From the NCBI RefSeq assembly GCF_034424175.1, contig NZ_CP139986.1:1736001-1800000 (forward strand): DNA of 64,000 nucleotides, read 5' to 3'. Shown piece by piece: positions 7,814-16,692 of this stretch. This DNA comes from Kluyvera intermedia (GTDB taxonomy: Bacteria > Pseudomonadota > Gammaproteobacteria > Enterobacterales > Enterobacteriaceae). Each line of letters starts with the position of its first letter. Within the stretch, counting starts at the first letter, position 1. Under the pieces are notes generated by a model that saw nothing but the letters and a program-made list of their open reading frames with translations, was not told the origin of the DNA and did not search any database. A program made the translations under genes and the position numbers.

Positions 7814-8968
7814 ATGAAAATTGAATCTGTAAATGTCACCGTCTTCCAGCATCCTACGCGCCGTGTCTCCGATAGCGCAGGACACTCTCATCCAGGGCCT
7901 GAAAGCATGGCCAAAATGGCGATGCTGACGATTACCGCAGACGACGGCAGCAAGGGCTACTCCTTTGCACCACCGGAAATTGTGCGTCCGTTTGTGGTGA
8001 ACACTTTCTTTCGCAAAGTGCTGGTGGGCCAGGACCCGTTTGACCGCGAACGTATCTGGCAGGATCTGGTGCACTGGCAGCGTGGCAGCGCACATCAACT
8101 GACTGAACGCGCGCTGTCGTTCGTTGAACAGGCGTTGTGGGATCTGATTGGGCGTAAGCTCAATGTTCCGGTCTATAAGCTGCTCGGTGGCTATCGCGAC
8201 AAAGTCCCCGCTTACGGCAGCACCATGTGTGGCGATGATTTAAAAGGCGGCTTATCGACGCCGGAAGAATATGCAGCATTCTCTGAAACGCTGGTGGCAC
8301 GCGGCTATAAAGCCATTAAATTGCATACCTGGATGCCGCCGGTCTCATTTGCGCCAAACCCAAAAATGGATATCAAAGCTTGCGCCGCCGTACGTGAAGC
8401 GGTGGGCCCAGATATCGACCTGATGATTGACGGCTATCACTGGTACAGCCGTACTGAAGCGCTGTGGATTGGTAAAGAGCTGGAAAAACTCAATTTCGCC
8501 TGGTTTGAAGAGCCGATGGAAGAAGACAGCATGTCGTCCTACGCCTGGCTTGCGGAAAACCTGTCCATTCCCATCATTGGGCCGGAAAGCTTTGGCGGCA
8601 AGCACCACAGCCGCGCGGACTGGGTGAAAGCTGGTGCGTGTGACATTCTACGCGCGGGCGCAAACGGCGTGGGCGGCATTGGGCCAACCATGAAGGTCGC
8701 CGCGCTAGCAGAGTCGTTTGGCATGGACTGCGAAGTTCACGGCAACGGCGCGGCAAGCCTGGCGGCAGTAGGCGCGATTCGTAACTGTCGCTGGTACGAG
8801 CGTGGCCTGCTGCATCCGTTCCTCGACTACGACCAGCCAGCCGCATACCTCAACAGCATTATCGACCCGATGGATGCCGACGGGTTTGTGCATTTGTCAC
8901 AGCGTCCGGGATTGGGCGAAGACATCAATTTTGACTATATCGAAGCCAATACCGTCAGCCACGACTGA
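7814..8968 (+). CDS. enolase-superfamily (mandelate racemase subgroup) dehydratase-like enzyme
   Basis: 384 residues with the two-domain enolase-superfamily layout: N-terminal capping domain, then a (beta/alpha) barrel. Visible active-site parts are K169-x-H171 (AIKLHTW), metal ligands D206 (MIDGYHW), E232 (WFEEPM) and E258 (GPESF), and the D277 (DILRAG) / H309 (EVHGNG) dyad, which define the mandelate racemase subgroup. Most such enzymes dehydrate acid sugars; a racemase or epimerase is possible. The K-x-H in place of K-x-K is noteworthy. It precedes an ABC importer on the same strand, so it probably acts on the imported compound. The substrate is not known to me. Confidence 0.8.
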   Translation: MKIESVNVTVFQHPTRRVSDSAGHSHPGPESMAKMAMLTITADDGSKGYSFAPPEIVRPFVVNTFFRKVLVGQDPFDRERIWQDLVHWQRGSAHQLTERALSFVEQALWDLIGRKLNVPVYKLLGGYRDKVPAYGSTMCGDDLKGGLSTPEEYAAFSETLVARGYKAIKLHTWMPPVSFAPNPKMDIKACAAVREAVGPDIDLMIDGYHWYSRTEALWIGKELEKLNFAWFEEPMEEDSMSSYAWLAENLSIPIIGPESFGGKHHSRADWVKAGACDILRAGANGVGGIGPTMKVAALAESFGMDCEVHGNGAASLAAVGAIRNCRWYERGLLHPFLDYDQPAAYLNSIIDPMDADGFVHLSQRPGLGEDINFDYIEANTVSHD

Positions 8969-8979
8969 CACATAATAAA

Positions 8980-9008
8980 TGCCGGATAAGCGAAGCGCCA
9001 TCCGGCAA
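8980..9008. repeat. REP element
   Basis: Palindromic REP sequence with arms GCCGGAT and ATCCGGC around AAGCGAAGCGCC, between the enolase-family gene and the periplasmic binding protein gene. An in-frame start at 8979 would put this repeat inside the protein, so that start is rejected. REP here may tune the ratio of upstream to downstream mRNA. Confidence 0.8.
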
Positions 9009-9038
9009 ATGTACCCTACAGTACAGGCAAATATAGAC

Positions 9039-10661
9039 ATGAAAAAATCCTCCTTACTGGGAGCGTGTTTGCTCGCGCTCAGCATGTCGATGGGGAGCGG
9101 GGCGGCGATGGCGAAAACGCCGCCCGATCAGCTCATTATCGGCATGAACATGAATAACCTACTCACCCTCGACCCGGCAGCGATGACCGGTAACGAAGTG
9201 GTGGGGATTGTCGTCAATCTCTATGATTCGCTGGTGGAGCTGGATCCTTCACAACTCACCAACGTTAAACCGGCACTCGCCAAATCCTGGGATATCAGTC
9301 CAGACGGCAAAACCCTGACCTTCCATCTGCAAGGCAACGTCAAGTTTCACTCCGGCAACCCGCTGACCGCCGCCGATGTGGTGTGGTCGATGCGCCGTAT
9401 TCTGCACCTCAACCTGGCGCAGGCCTCGGTGTGGAAATCCTACGGCTTTAGTAAGAAGAACGTCGATAAACAGGTCACTGCCCTGGATGATTACACCGTG
9501 CAGATTGTCCTGCCGAAAGATAACGACCCGCAGCTGGTGATTTACTCACTGGGGGCGCTGGGTAACCTTGGTGTGCTCGATAGCAAAACCGTACAAAGTC
9601 ATGAAAAAGACAAAGACTGGGGCAACCACTGGCTGACGACTCACGAAGCTGGGTCCGGGCCGTTTATGCTCGAAACGTGGCAGGCGAAAGACGTGCTGCG
9701 TATGAAGCGTAACCCAGAGTATTGGCGCGGCGAGCCGAAAATGAGCCGCGTGGTGCTGCGTCACTTCCAGGAGTCGCAGACCCTGCGTCTGATGATTGAA
9801 AAGGGTGATCTGGATATCGCCAACAATATGGCGGTTTCTGACATCAACGCCCTACGAAAAGACCCTCAGCTTACCGTCGATGCGGTACAGCGCGGCACCA
9901 TGTATTACGTGTCGATGAGCATGAAAGAGGCGCATTTCGCTAACCCGAAAGTGCGTGAAGCAGTGCGCTACCTGATTGATTATCAGGGCATCAATAAAGC
10001 ACTAATGCCGGGTTACGGCGTTTTGCATCAGCGTCCTATTAAGGCAGGAATGCCGTCAACGCTGCCGGATCCGGGTTACACCTTTGATCTTGCGCGCGCG
10101 AAAAAACTGCTGGCGGAAGCCGGTTATCCCGACGGCTTTGATACCACGCTGCGCGTGCTCTCTGACCAGCCGTTCCTCAATATTGCCATTGCCGTGCAGT
10201 CGACGCTGATGCAGGCGGGCATTAACGCCAAAATCATCACCGGCACCGGCAACCAGATTTACGGCGCGATGCGTGAACGTAAATTCGACATGCTGGTGGG
10301 GCGCGGCGGTAGCGGGATGGAACCGCATCCGCACTCCAGCCTGCGTGCGCTGGTCTACAACCCGGACAACAGCGATGCGGCCAGGCTGACCAACTTCCAG
10401 GGCTGGCGTACCGGTTTTTATGACAAGCAGCTTAATGACATGATCGATGGCGCGCTGCTGGAACGCTCACCGCAAAAACAGATTACCGATTATCAGCAAA
10501 TCCAGACCCGATATGACCTGCTGATCCCAGCGATGATCCCAGTCTCGCAGATGGTGGATTCGGTGGTGGTGCGCAATGAAGTCAAAGACTACCAACCGCA
10601 CCCATCGGCGACCACATTCCTGCGTGAAGTCTACAAAGTCAGCGAAGGAGATAAAGGATGA
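9039..10661 (+). CDS. periplasmic solute-binding protein of an Opp/Dpp/Nik-type importer
   Basis: 540 residues, family 5 extracellular solute-binding protein. The start MKKSSLLGACLL gives a proper signal peptide ending SGAAMA before KTPPDQ. Family landmarks are visible: LVELDPS...VKPALAKSWDIS, GKTLTFHLQGNVKFHSG, PLTAADVVWSMRRI and the C-terminal SATTFLREVYKV. The family binds peptides, nickel complexes or oligosaccharides; the ligand here is not known. The ribosome site is weak. Its 3' end overlaps the first permease by 4 bases (ATGA), so the five genes form one operon. Confidence 0.9.
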   Translation: MKKSSLLGACLLALSMSMGSGAAMAKTPPDQLIIGMNMNNLLTLDPAAMTGNEVVGIVVNLYDSLVELDPSQLTNVKPALAKSWDISPDGKTLTFHLQGNVKFHSGNPLTAADVVWSMRRILHLNLAQASVWKSYGFSKKNVDKQVTALDDYTVQIVLPKDNDPQLVIYSLGALGNLGVLDSKTVQSHEKDKDWGNHWLTTHEAGSGPFMLETWQAKDVLRMKRNPEYWRGEPKMSRVVLRHFQESQTLRLMIEKGDLDIANNMAVSDINALRKDPQLTVDAVQRGTMYYVSMSMKEAHFANPKVREAVRYLIDYQGINKALMPGYGVLHQRPIKAGMPSTLPDPGYTFDLARAKKLLAEAGYPDGFDTTLRVLSDQPFLNIAIAVQSTLMQAGINAKIITGTGNQIYGAMRERKFDMLVGRGGSGMEPHPHSSLRALVYNPDNSDAARLTNFQGWRTGFYDKQLNDMIDGALLERSPQKQITDYQQIQTRYDLLIPAMIPVSQMVDSVVVRNEVKDYQPHPSATTFLREVYKVSEGDKG

Positions 10662-11695
10662 GTACGGCAATTCTTGCGCCCGGCTCTCGTACCCGGCGCT
10701 TTTCAAAACGGCTGATGCAGGTAGCGATTACGCTGTTTGGCCTGCTGCTGCTGACCTTCTTTATCGGTCGCGTGATGCCAATCGACCCGGTGCTGGCCAT
10801 TGTTGGCCCGGACGCGGACCAGAGTACCTATCAACAGGTGTATCACCAGTTGGGCTTTGACCAGTCGTTGATGACCCAGTTTGGTATCTACTTTGTCAAC
10901 CTACTGCACGGTGATTTGGGCAATGCGTTGCTGACCGGTAAACCGGTAACCGACGACATTATCCGCGTCTTCCCGGCGACCATGGAACTGGCAACGATGG
11001 CGATTATCGTCGGTGCGGGTCTGGGTATTCCACTGGGCGTGCTGGCGGCGGCTCGCCGTAACAGCATCTCCGATTACGTGGTGCGTATTATCAGCCTTGC
11101 CGGTTATTCCACGCCGATATTCTGGGTGGGGATGATGGGACTTCTGGTGTTTTACGCCTGGCTCGGGTGGGTCGGCGGTGCAGGGCGCGTAGACCTGGGG
11201 CTCGACGGCATTGTGCCGCGTCGTACCGGGTTGATGACCGTCGATGCGCTGCTGGCGGGCAACAGTGAAGTGTTCTGGAACGCGATTAACCACCTGATTT
11301 TACCGGCTGCGCTGTTGGGTTTCCACTCGCTGGCCTACATCAGCCGTATGACCCGCAGCTTTATGCTGGCGCAGTTGTCGCAGGAGTTCATTATTACGGC
11401 GCGCGTGAAAGGCTTAACCGAACGTCAGGTTATCTGGAATCACGCTTTCCGTAACATTCTGGTGCAGCTGTTGACGGTGGTGGCGCTGGCCTATGGTTCT
11501 CTGCTGGAAGGGGCGGTACTGATTGAAACCGTCTTCTCCTGGCCGGGCTTCGGCTCCTATCTCACCGGCAGTCTGCTGCTGGGGGATATGAATGCGGTGA
11601 TGGGCTGCGTGCTGCTGGTGGGGGTCATCTTCGTGATGCTGAACCTGCTCTCCGACATGCTATATCAATTCTTCGATCCGAGGACAAAATCATGA
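10658..11695 (+). CDS. ABC importer permease, DppB/OppB type
   Basis: 345 residues with about six membrane segments. The N-terminal TM-loop (LLLTFFIGRVMPIDPV) and the binding-protein-dependent EAA loop (ITARVKGLTERQVIWNHAFRN) are typical of the B-type permease. It overlaps the preceding gene and the next permease by 4 bases each (ATGA), giving tight coupling. It forms the inner-membrane channel with the C-type permease. Confidence 0.92.
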   Translation: MSTAILAPGSRTRRFSKRLMQVAITLFGLLLLTFFIGRVMPIDPVLAIVGPDADQSTYQQVYHQLGFDQSLMTQFGIYFVNLLHGDLGNALLTGKPVTDDIIRVFPATMELATMAIIVGAGLGIPLGVLAAARRNSISDYVVRIISLAGYSTPIFWVGMMGLLVFYAWLGWVGGAGRVDLGLDGIVPRRTGLMTVDALLAGNSEVFWNAINHLILPAALLGFHSLAYISRMTRSFMLAQLSQEFIITARVKGLTERQVIWNHAFRNILVQLLTVVALAYGSLLEGAVLIETVFSWPGFGSYLTGSLLLGDMNAVMGCVLLVGVIFVMLNLLSDMLYQFFDPRTKS

Positions 11696-12597
11696 CGGTT
11701 TCTCTGGATACATCGCTGACGGGCGGCGCTGGCGAAGGCCGTCAGCGTCTGCTGCGCACCTTCTCGCGAGCGGGTGGTTTTATCGGCAAGATGGCGCGTA
11801 ACCCGCTGACTGCGATCGGCGGGGGCATTATCTTCGTGCTGATCGTGGTGGCGATTTTCGCGCCGTGGATTGCACCCTACAAGCCGCTAGTGCAGGACTT
11901 AAATAACGCGCTCACCGCGCCAAATGCACAGCATTGGTTCGGCACCGATGAGTTTGGCCGCGATATCTTCAGCCGTCTGGTATACGGCTCGCGCATTACG
12001 CTGTACATCGTGCTGCTGGTGTCGGTCACCGTCGGCCCGCTGGGGCTGCTGCTCGGCGTGTGCGCCGGTTATTTTGGCGGCAAGGTCGACATGGTGCTGA
12101 TGCGCGTCACCGATATCTTCATCTCCTTCCCAAGCCTGGTGCTGGCGCTGGCGTTTGTCGCCGCCTTAGGCCCGGGTCTTGAGCATGTGGTTATCGCGAT
12201 CACCTTAACTGCTTGGCCGCCGATTGCGCGTCTGGCACGTGCTGAAACGCTGTCTCTGCGTCAGGCCGATTTTATCTCAGCCGTGCGCTTACAAGGTGCA
12301 TCACCGGCCCGTGTCCTGTGGCGTCACATTGTGCCGCTGTGCCTGCCGTCGGTCATCATCCGTATCACCATGAACATGGCGGGGATCATCCTGACCGCCG
12401 CCGGTCTGGGCTTCCTTGGCCTGGGCGCTCAGCCGCCGGATCCCGAGTGGGGTGCCATGATCTCCAGCGGCCGTACTTACATGATGGAATGCTGGTGGGT
12501 TGTTACCATTCCGGGGCTGGCGATTTTAATCAACAGTCTGGCGTTTAACTTCTTAGGAGATGGCCTACGTGACATCCTCGATCCTCGCAGTGAATAA
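11692..12597 (+). CDS. ABC importer permease, DppC/OppC type
   Basis: 301 residues. The N-terminal cytoplasmic segment and first TM are followed by FGTDEFGRDIFSRLVYG, a hallmark of OppC/DppC-type permeases, then an EAA loop (ISAVRLQGASPARVLWRHIVP). It overlaps the first permease by 4 bases, and its 3' end overlaps the first ATPase gene. It ends FNFLGDGLRDILDPRSE, typical of the family. Confidence 0.92.
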   Translation: MTVSLDTSLTGGAGEGRQRLLRTFSRAGGFIGKMARNPLTAIGGGIIFVLIVVAIFAPWIAPYKPLVQDLNNALTAPNAQHWFGTDEFGRDIFSRLVYGSRITLYIVLLVSVTVGPLGLLLGVCAGYFGGKVDMVLMRVTDIFISFPSLVLALAFVAALGPGLEHVVIAITLTAWPPIARLARAETLSLRQADFISAVRLQGASPARVLWRHIVPLCLPSVIIRITMNMAGIILTAAGLGFLGLGAQPPDPEWGAMISSGRTYMMECWWVVTIPGLAILINSLAFNFLGDGLRDILDPRSE

Positions 12598-13435
12598 CGC
12601 CGCACCTTTGCTCGACGTGCGTGACCTGAGCGTTGATTTCGTTAACGGTGACGCGGTGACCCATGCGGTCCGCGGCGTCTCCTTCCAGTTGGGGCGTGAA
12701 AAGCTGGCGATTGTTGGCGAATCCGGCTCCGGGAAATCCACCGTCGGACGGGCGCTGCTGCACCTGCACCCGAAAAAAGCGCGTATTGGCGCAAGCTGCA
12801 TGCAGTTTGGCGACATCGATCTGCTAAACGCTAGCGAAGCGCAGATGCGCGCCATTCGCGGCAAACGTATTTCGATGATTATGCAGGACCCGAAATACTC
12901 GCTTAATCCGGTCGTGCGGGTTGGTGACCAGATTGCTGAGGCCTGGCTCACCCACCATCCGGGCTACAAAACCGAGGCAAAAGCCAAAGCCATGGAGATG
13001 TTGGACGTGGTGCGCATTCGCGACCCTGAACGCGTTTACAACCTTTATCCGCATGAAATTTCCGGCGGTCAGGGGCAGCGCATCATGATTGCTATGATGC
13101 TGATAACCGACCCGGAGCTGGTGATTGCCGATGAACCTACTTCAGCACTGGACGTGTCGGTACGTTTGCAGGTACTGGGGCTGCTGGACGACTTGGTGAA
13201 ATCACGCGGTCTGGGGCTGATTTTTATCAGTCACGACATCAACCTGGTGCGCAGTTTCTGTGACCGCGTACTGGTGATGTACGCCGGGCGGGTGGTGGAG
13301 TCTATCGCCGCCTGCGACCTCGAAAATGCGCAGCATCCGTATACGCAGGGGCTGATTAGCGCACTGCCGGATATGCAACATCGCCGCCCGGTACTGCCGG
13401 TGCTGCAACGTCAGGCCTGTTGGCTGACGGACTAA
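12569..13435 (+). CDS. ABC importer ATPase, DppD/NikD type
   Basis: About 288 residues. Walker A GESGSGKST, signature SGGQGQRIMIAMML (an unusual SGGQG rather than SGGQR), Walker B LVIADEPTSALD and H-loop ISHD are intact. I choose the GTG at 12569 because AGGAG (12555-12559) lies 9 bases upstream; the ATG at 12560 overlaps that ribosome site. It overlaps the end of the permease gene by 29 bases. At this length it lacks most of the C-terminal extension of DppD (about 327 residues) and is nearer to NikD in size. Confidence 0.88.
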   Translation: MTSSILAVNNAAPLLDVRDLSVDFVNGDAVTHAVRGVSFQLGREKLAIVGESGSGKSTVGRALLHLHPKKARIGASCMQFGDIDLLNASEAQMRAIRGKRISMIMQDPKYSLNPVVRVGDQIAEAWLTHHPGYKTEAKAKAMEMLDVVRIRDPERVYNLYPHEISGGQGQRIMIAMMLITDPELVIADEPTSALDVSVRLQVLGLLDDLVKSRGLGLIFISHDINLVRSFCDRVLVMYAGRVVESIAACDLENAQHPYTQGLISALPDMQHRRPVLPVLQRQACWLTD

Positions 13436-13445
13436 GGAGCGTACG

Positions 13446-14219
13446 ATGATTGAAGTGAAAAACCTGAATCTGGTTTTTGGCGAAGGCGACAAGCGCAACC
13501 AGGTATTATTTGATGTGAACTTTCATGTTCAGCCGGGTGATATTTACGGTCTGGTTGGAGAGTCGGGCTCTGGCAAAACGACGGTGCTGAAGTGCCTGGC
13601 TGGGCTGTTTAACCACTGGGGCGGCGAACTGGCGATTAACGGCCAGCGGTTGAACCATGAGATTAGCCGTGAGCGCTGCCGGAAAGTGCAAATGGTGTTT
13701 CAGGACCCGTATGGTTCGCTGCACCCGCGCCACACTATTGGCGATATTCTCGAGGAACCGCTACAGATTCACGGCATTGGCGAGCGCGATCGGCGTATCA
13801 ACAATCTGTTGGACAGGGTGGGGTTGAGTCGTGCGTTTCGCGATCGTTATCCGCACCAGCTCTCCGGCGGCCAGCGTCAACGTGTGGCGATTGCCCGCGC
13901 GCTGATTCTTGAGCCGCAGGTGCTGTTGCTTGATGAGCCAACCTCGGCGCTGGATGTGTCGGTGCAGGCGGAGATTTTAAACCTGCTGGCGGAACTGCAA
14001 AAAGAATCGAATCTGACCTACCTGATGGTGACGCACGATCTGGGCGTGATTGCCCATTTATGCCAAAAGGTGGCGGTAATGCAATACGGCAAAATTCTTG
14101 AAACCCTGACGGTGGATGCGCTGGTGAACGGCGAAGCGCAAACGGCGTATACGCAGATGTTGGTCAACGCCAGCCGTCAGTACACCCGAGAAATGGCGCG
14201 GGAGGTGGCCGCGTATTAA
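13446..14219 (+). CDS. ABC importer ATPase, DppF/NikE type
   Basis: 257 residues. Walker A GESGSGKTT, Q-loop VFQDPYGSLHPRHT, signature LSGGQRQR, Walker B LLLDEPTSALD and H-loop THDLG are intact. AAGGAG (13433-13438) sets the start, 10 bases after the previous stop. It is shorter than DppF (about 334) and similar in size to NikE. Together with the preceding four genes it makes a full importer with two permeases and two different ATPases. Confidence 0.92.
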   Translation: MIEVKNLNLVFGEGDKRNQVLFDVNFHVQPGDIYGLVGESGSGKTTVLKCLAGLFNHWGGELAINGQRLNHEISRERCRKVQMVFQDPYGSLHPRHTIGDILEEPLQIHGIGERDRRINNLLDRVGLSRAFRDRYPHQLSGGQRQRVAIARALILEPQVLLLDEPTSALDVSVQAEILNLLAELQKESNLTYLMVTHDLGVIAHLCQKVAVMQYGKILETLTVDALVNGEAQTAYTQMLVNASRQYTREMAREVAAY

Positions 14220-14341
14220 TCCCCGGCGGCGCTGCGCTTGGCCGGGCTACCAACCTGTAGCCCGGGCGAGGCGTTTACGCCGACCCCGGGTCTGGCACGG
14301 AGCTTCCTCGCGGCGCCGTTGTGCTTGGCCGGACTACCCTA
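14220..14341. repeat. REP/BIME-type repeat cluster
   Basis: Three related GC-rich palindromic segments: CGGCGGCGCTGCGCTTGGCC, then TAGCCCGGGCGAGGCGTTTA and on, then GGCGCCGTTGTGCTTGGCCG. Each resembles the GTAGCCCGG...CCGGGC type of enterobacterial REP. It separates the ABC operon from the downstream orphan binding protein. Confidence 0.65.
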
Positions 14342-14368
14342 CCAATTTGCCTTTGGGAATAATAAAAA

Positions 14369-15658
14369 ATGCATAAAACATCATTCCGCATTGCCCTACC
14401 GTTAGTGCTTTCTGCCTGTACTGCTTCCGCGATAGCGGCTGAATCCACCGATCTGCGCATGTCCTGGTGGGGTGGCAATGGCCGCCATCAGGTGACGCTA
14501 AAAGCGCTGGAAGCCTTCCATCAACAATATCCCGATATCAGCGTCAAAGCCGAATACACCGGCTGGGACGGACACACCTCGCGCCTGACCACGCAACTGG
14601 CGGGTGGTACCGAACCGGACGTCATGCAAACCAACTGGAACTGGCTGACGCTATTTTCCAAGGACGGTAACGGTTTTTATGACCTCAATCAGGTCAAAGA
14701 AGAGATTGGGTTGGATAACTTTACCGGCAAAGATCTGCAACCGGTAACGGTCAAGGGCAAACTCAACGGCATTCCGGTCGCGATGACCGCACGTATTTTC
14801 TACTTCAATGATAAAACCTGGGAAAAAGCGGGCCTGAGCTACCCGAAGAACTGGGACGAACTGATGACCGCTGGCAAGACTTTCGAGAGCAAACTGGGCA
14901 AGCAGTATTATCCGGTTGCCCCAGAAAGCCTCGGCGTGCTGGCGTTACTCAACTCGTATATGGTGCAGAAATACAACATTCCGGCTATCGACGAAAAAAC
15001 GAAGAAATTCACCTACAACGACGCGCAGTGGGTGGAGTTTTTCCAGCTGTATAAAGATCTGGTCAGCAACCACGTGATCCCGGATATGAAGTACTACGCC
15101 TCTTTCGGCAAGGGCAATATGTATGAAATGAAACCATGGATCGAAGGCGAGTGGGGCGGCGTCTATATGTGGAACACTGCCGTGACCAAATACTCCGATA
15201 ACCTTAAACCGCCAGCGAAGCTGGTGTTAGGTGACTATCCTATGTTACCGGGTGCGACCGATGCTGGCCTATTTATGAAGCCGTCGATGATGTTCTCGAT
15301 TGGTAAAACGACCAAAAACCCACAAGCGGCGGCGAAACTGATTAACTTCCTGCTGAACAGCAAAGAAGGCGTGACGCTGCTGGGGCTGGAGCGCGGCGTA
15401 CCGTTAAGTAAAAGTGCGGTGGAAACGTTGACGGCAGCGGGAGTGATTAACGACAAGGATCCATCGGTGGCCGGGATTAAACAGGCGCTGGCGCTGCCAA
15501 CGAAATTGTCGGTGTCGCCGTATCTGGAAGATCCACAGCTGGTGCAGGAATTTGATAGCGCATTACAGTCCATCGACTACGGGAAAAAATCCGTCACCGA
15601 AGCGGCGACGGATTTCAAACGTCAGTCTGAACGTATCTTAAAACGCGCGATGCGCTAA
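14369..15658 (+). CDS. orphan family-1 sugar-binding periplasmic protein
   Basis: 429 residues, extracellular solute-binding protein family 1. Signal peptide MHKTSFRIALPLVLSACTAS followed by AIAA cleavage. The mature start LRMSWWGGNGRHQVTLKAL and GWDGHTSRLTTQLAGGTEPD resemble TogB-type oligogalacturonide-binding proteins; that is my recollection, not an alignment. No family-1 permeases or MalK-type ATPase are nearby: the adjacent importer is of the Opp class and has its own binding protein. It meets yegS tail to tail with a 4-base overlap. Confidence 0.85.
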   Translation: MHKTSFRIALPLVLSACTASAIAAESTDLRMSWWGGNGRHQVTLKALEAFHQQYPDISVKAEYTGWDGHTSRLTTQLAGGTEPDVMQTNWNWLTLFSKDGNGFYDLNQVKEEIGLDNFTGKDLQPVTVKGKLNGIPVAMTARIFYFNDKTWEKAGLSYPKNWDELMTAGKTFESKLGKQYYPVAPESLGVLALLNSYMVQKYNIPAIDEKTKKFTYNDAQWVEFFQLYKDLVSNHVIPDMKYYASFGKGNMYEMKPWIEGEWGGVYMWNTAVTKYSDNLKPPAKLVLGDYPMLPGATDAGLFMKPSMMFSIGKTTKNPQAAAKLINFLLNSKEGVTLLGLERGVPLSKSAVETLTAAGVINDKDPSVAGIKQALALPTKLSVSPYLEDPQLVQEFDSALQSIDYGKKSVTEAATDFKRQSERILKRAMR

Positions 15659-16554
15659 CGCAGTAACGGACAGTCCGGCGGCAGGCGACAACGCAGTGCC
15701 GCCGGTAAAATTTCCATGCGGAAGGTTTTACCACTCAGCGGTTCGCCGTCGAGATTAAAGGTCATCTCATGCTCTGCGGTGACCTCAAACCACGGCGACA
15801 CGCTGTCCACCAGATTCTCTGTTTTATCGCTGCTGGCGAGGGTATTAAACAACGCGGGCAGCAGCTCTTCACCGGTGAAAATTCGCAGGTGTAGTAGGCC
15901 ATCGTCAATCAATGCCTCCGGGCAAAGTTGCTGCCCACCGCCCGCCTGGCGGCCGTTGCCGATACCGATTACCAGCGCGTCGCCTTGCCAGTTAAAGTTC
16001 TCACCATGAATTTCGCAACGGTCTGGTTTTAGCGTATCCATGCGCATTAAGCCGTGAATCAGATAAGACACGCCGCCTAAGGCCGCTTTGAGTTTTTCTG
16101 GGGTTTCGGTGGTGATGCGCGTACCGAAGCCACCTGTTGCCATATTGATAAAGCAGGTTTTTTTATTGACCTGGGCAATATCAACCGGGACATCACGCCC
16201 GGCAATCGCCAGTTTCAGGGCATTGGTAAAATCTTCAGGAATATTCACGCTGGTGGCGAAATCGTTCGCCGTACCCAGCGGAAGAATACCGAGCGCCGGA
16301 ACCTGGGTGCTTTCACACTGAATTAATGCGGTGGCAATTTCGTTGATGGTACCGTCACCGCCGCCCGCAATAACCGTCGCCACGTTAAGCGTGAGCGCTT
16401 CTTCTACATAACGCACGGCATCGCCTTTTTCCCACGTCACGCGGACGTGGATTTCAACGCCTTCACCGCGCAGCAGTTCAACCGCCTCGCGAAGTTCAGG
16501 GTTGTTGGCTCCTTTGCCATTAAGGATCAATAGACTGGCTGGAAAATCTGACAT
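15655..16554 (-). CDS. yegS: lipid kinase YegS
   Basis: 299 residues, same as E. coli YegS. It belongs to the diacylglycerol/sphingosine kinase family and phosphorylates a lipid (phosphatidylglycerol in vitro for E. coli YegS). The nucleotide-binding motif GGGDGTINE is at about residues 64-72, followed by LPLGTANDFA and the C-terminal FNLDGEPLSG typical of the family. It converges on the sugar-binding protein gene with overlapping stop codons (TAG on minus 15655-15657, TAA on plus 15656-15658). Confidence 0.97.
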   Translation of the reverse strand: MSDFPASLLILNGKGANNPELREAVELLRGEGVEIHVRVTWEKGDAVRYVEEALTLNVATVIAGGGDGTINEIATALIQCESTQVPALGILPLGTANDFATSVNIPEDFTNALKLAIAGRDVPVDIAQVNKKTCFINMATGGFGTRITTETPEKLKAALGGVSYLIHGLMRMDTLKPDRCEIHGENFNWQGDALVIGIGNGRQAGGGQQLCPEALIDDGLLHLRIFTGEELLPALFNTLASSDKTENLVDSVSPWFEVTAEHEMTFNLDGEPLSGKTFRMEILPAALRCRLPPDCPLLR

Positions 16555-16610
16555 CGTGGTACCTCTTTATGGGGTATGCAAAGAGTGTAACAAAGGATGG
16601 GCAGATTAGC

Positions 16611-16659
16611 TGTCTCTTAGGTGACAAGTCCCTTGCTCCGTTGTCTCTTATAAGTGACA
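16611..16659. promoter_or_regulatory. paired inverted repeats, probable toxin-antitoxin operator
   Basis: TGTCTCTTAGGTGACA (16611-16626) and TGTCTCTTATAAGTGACA (16642-16659) share the half-sites TGTCTCTTA and GTGACA, 31 bases apart. The second is an almost perfect 18-bp palindrome. They lie just before the toxin gene, where the helix-turn-helix antitoxin would bind for autoregulation. Confidence 0.65.
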
Positions 16660-16692
16660 ATGAAGTTTAAGCAAGGGAATGAGGGGAACGGG

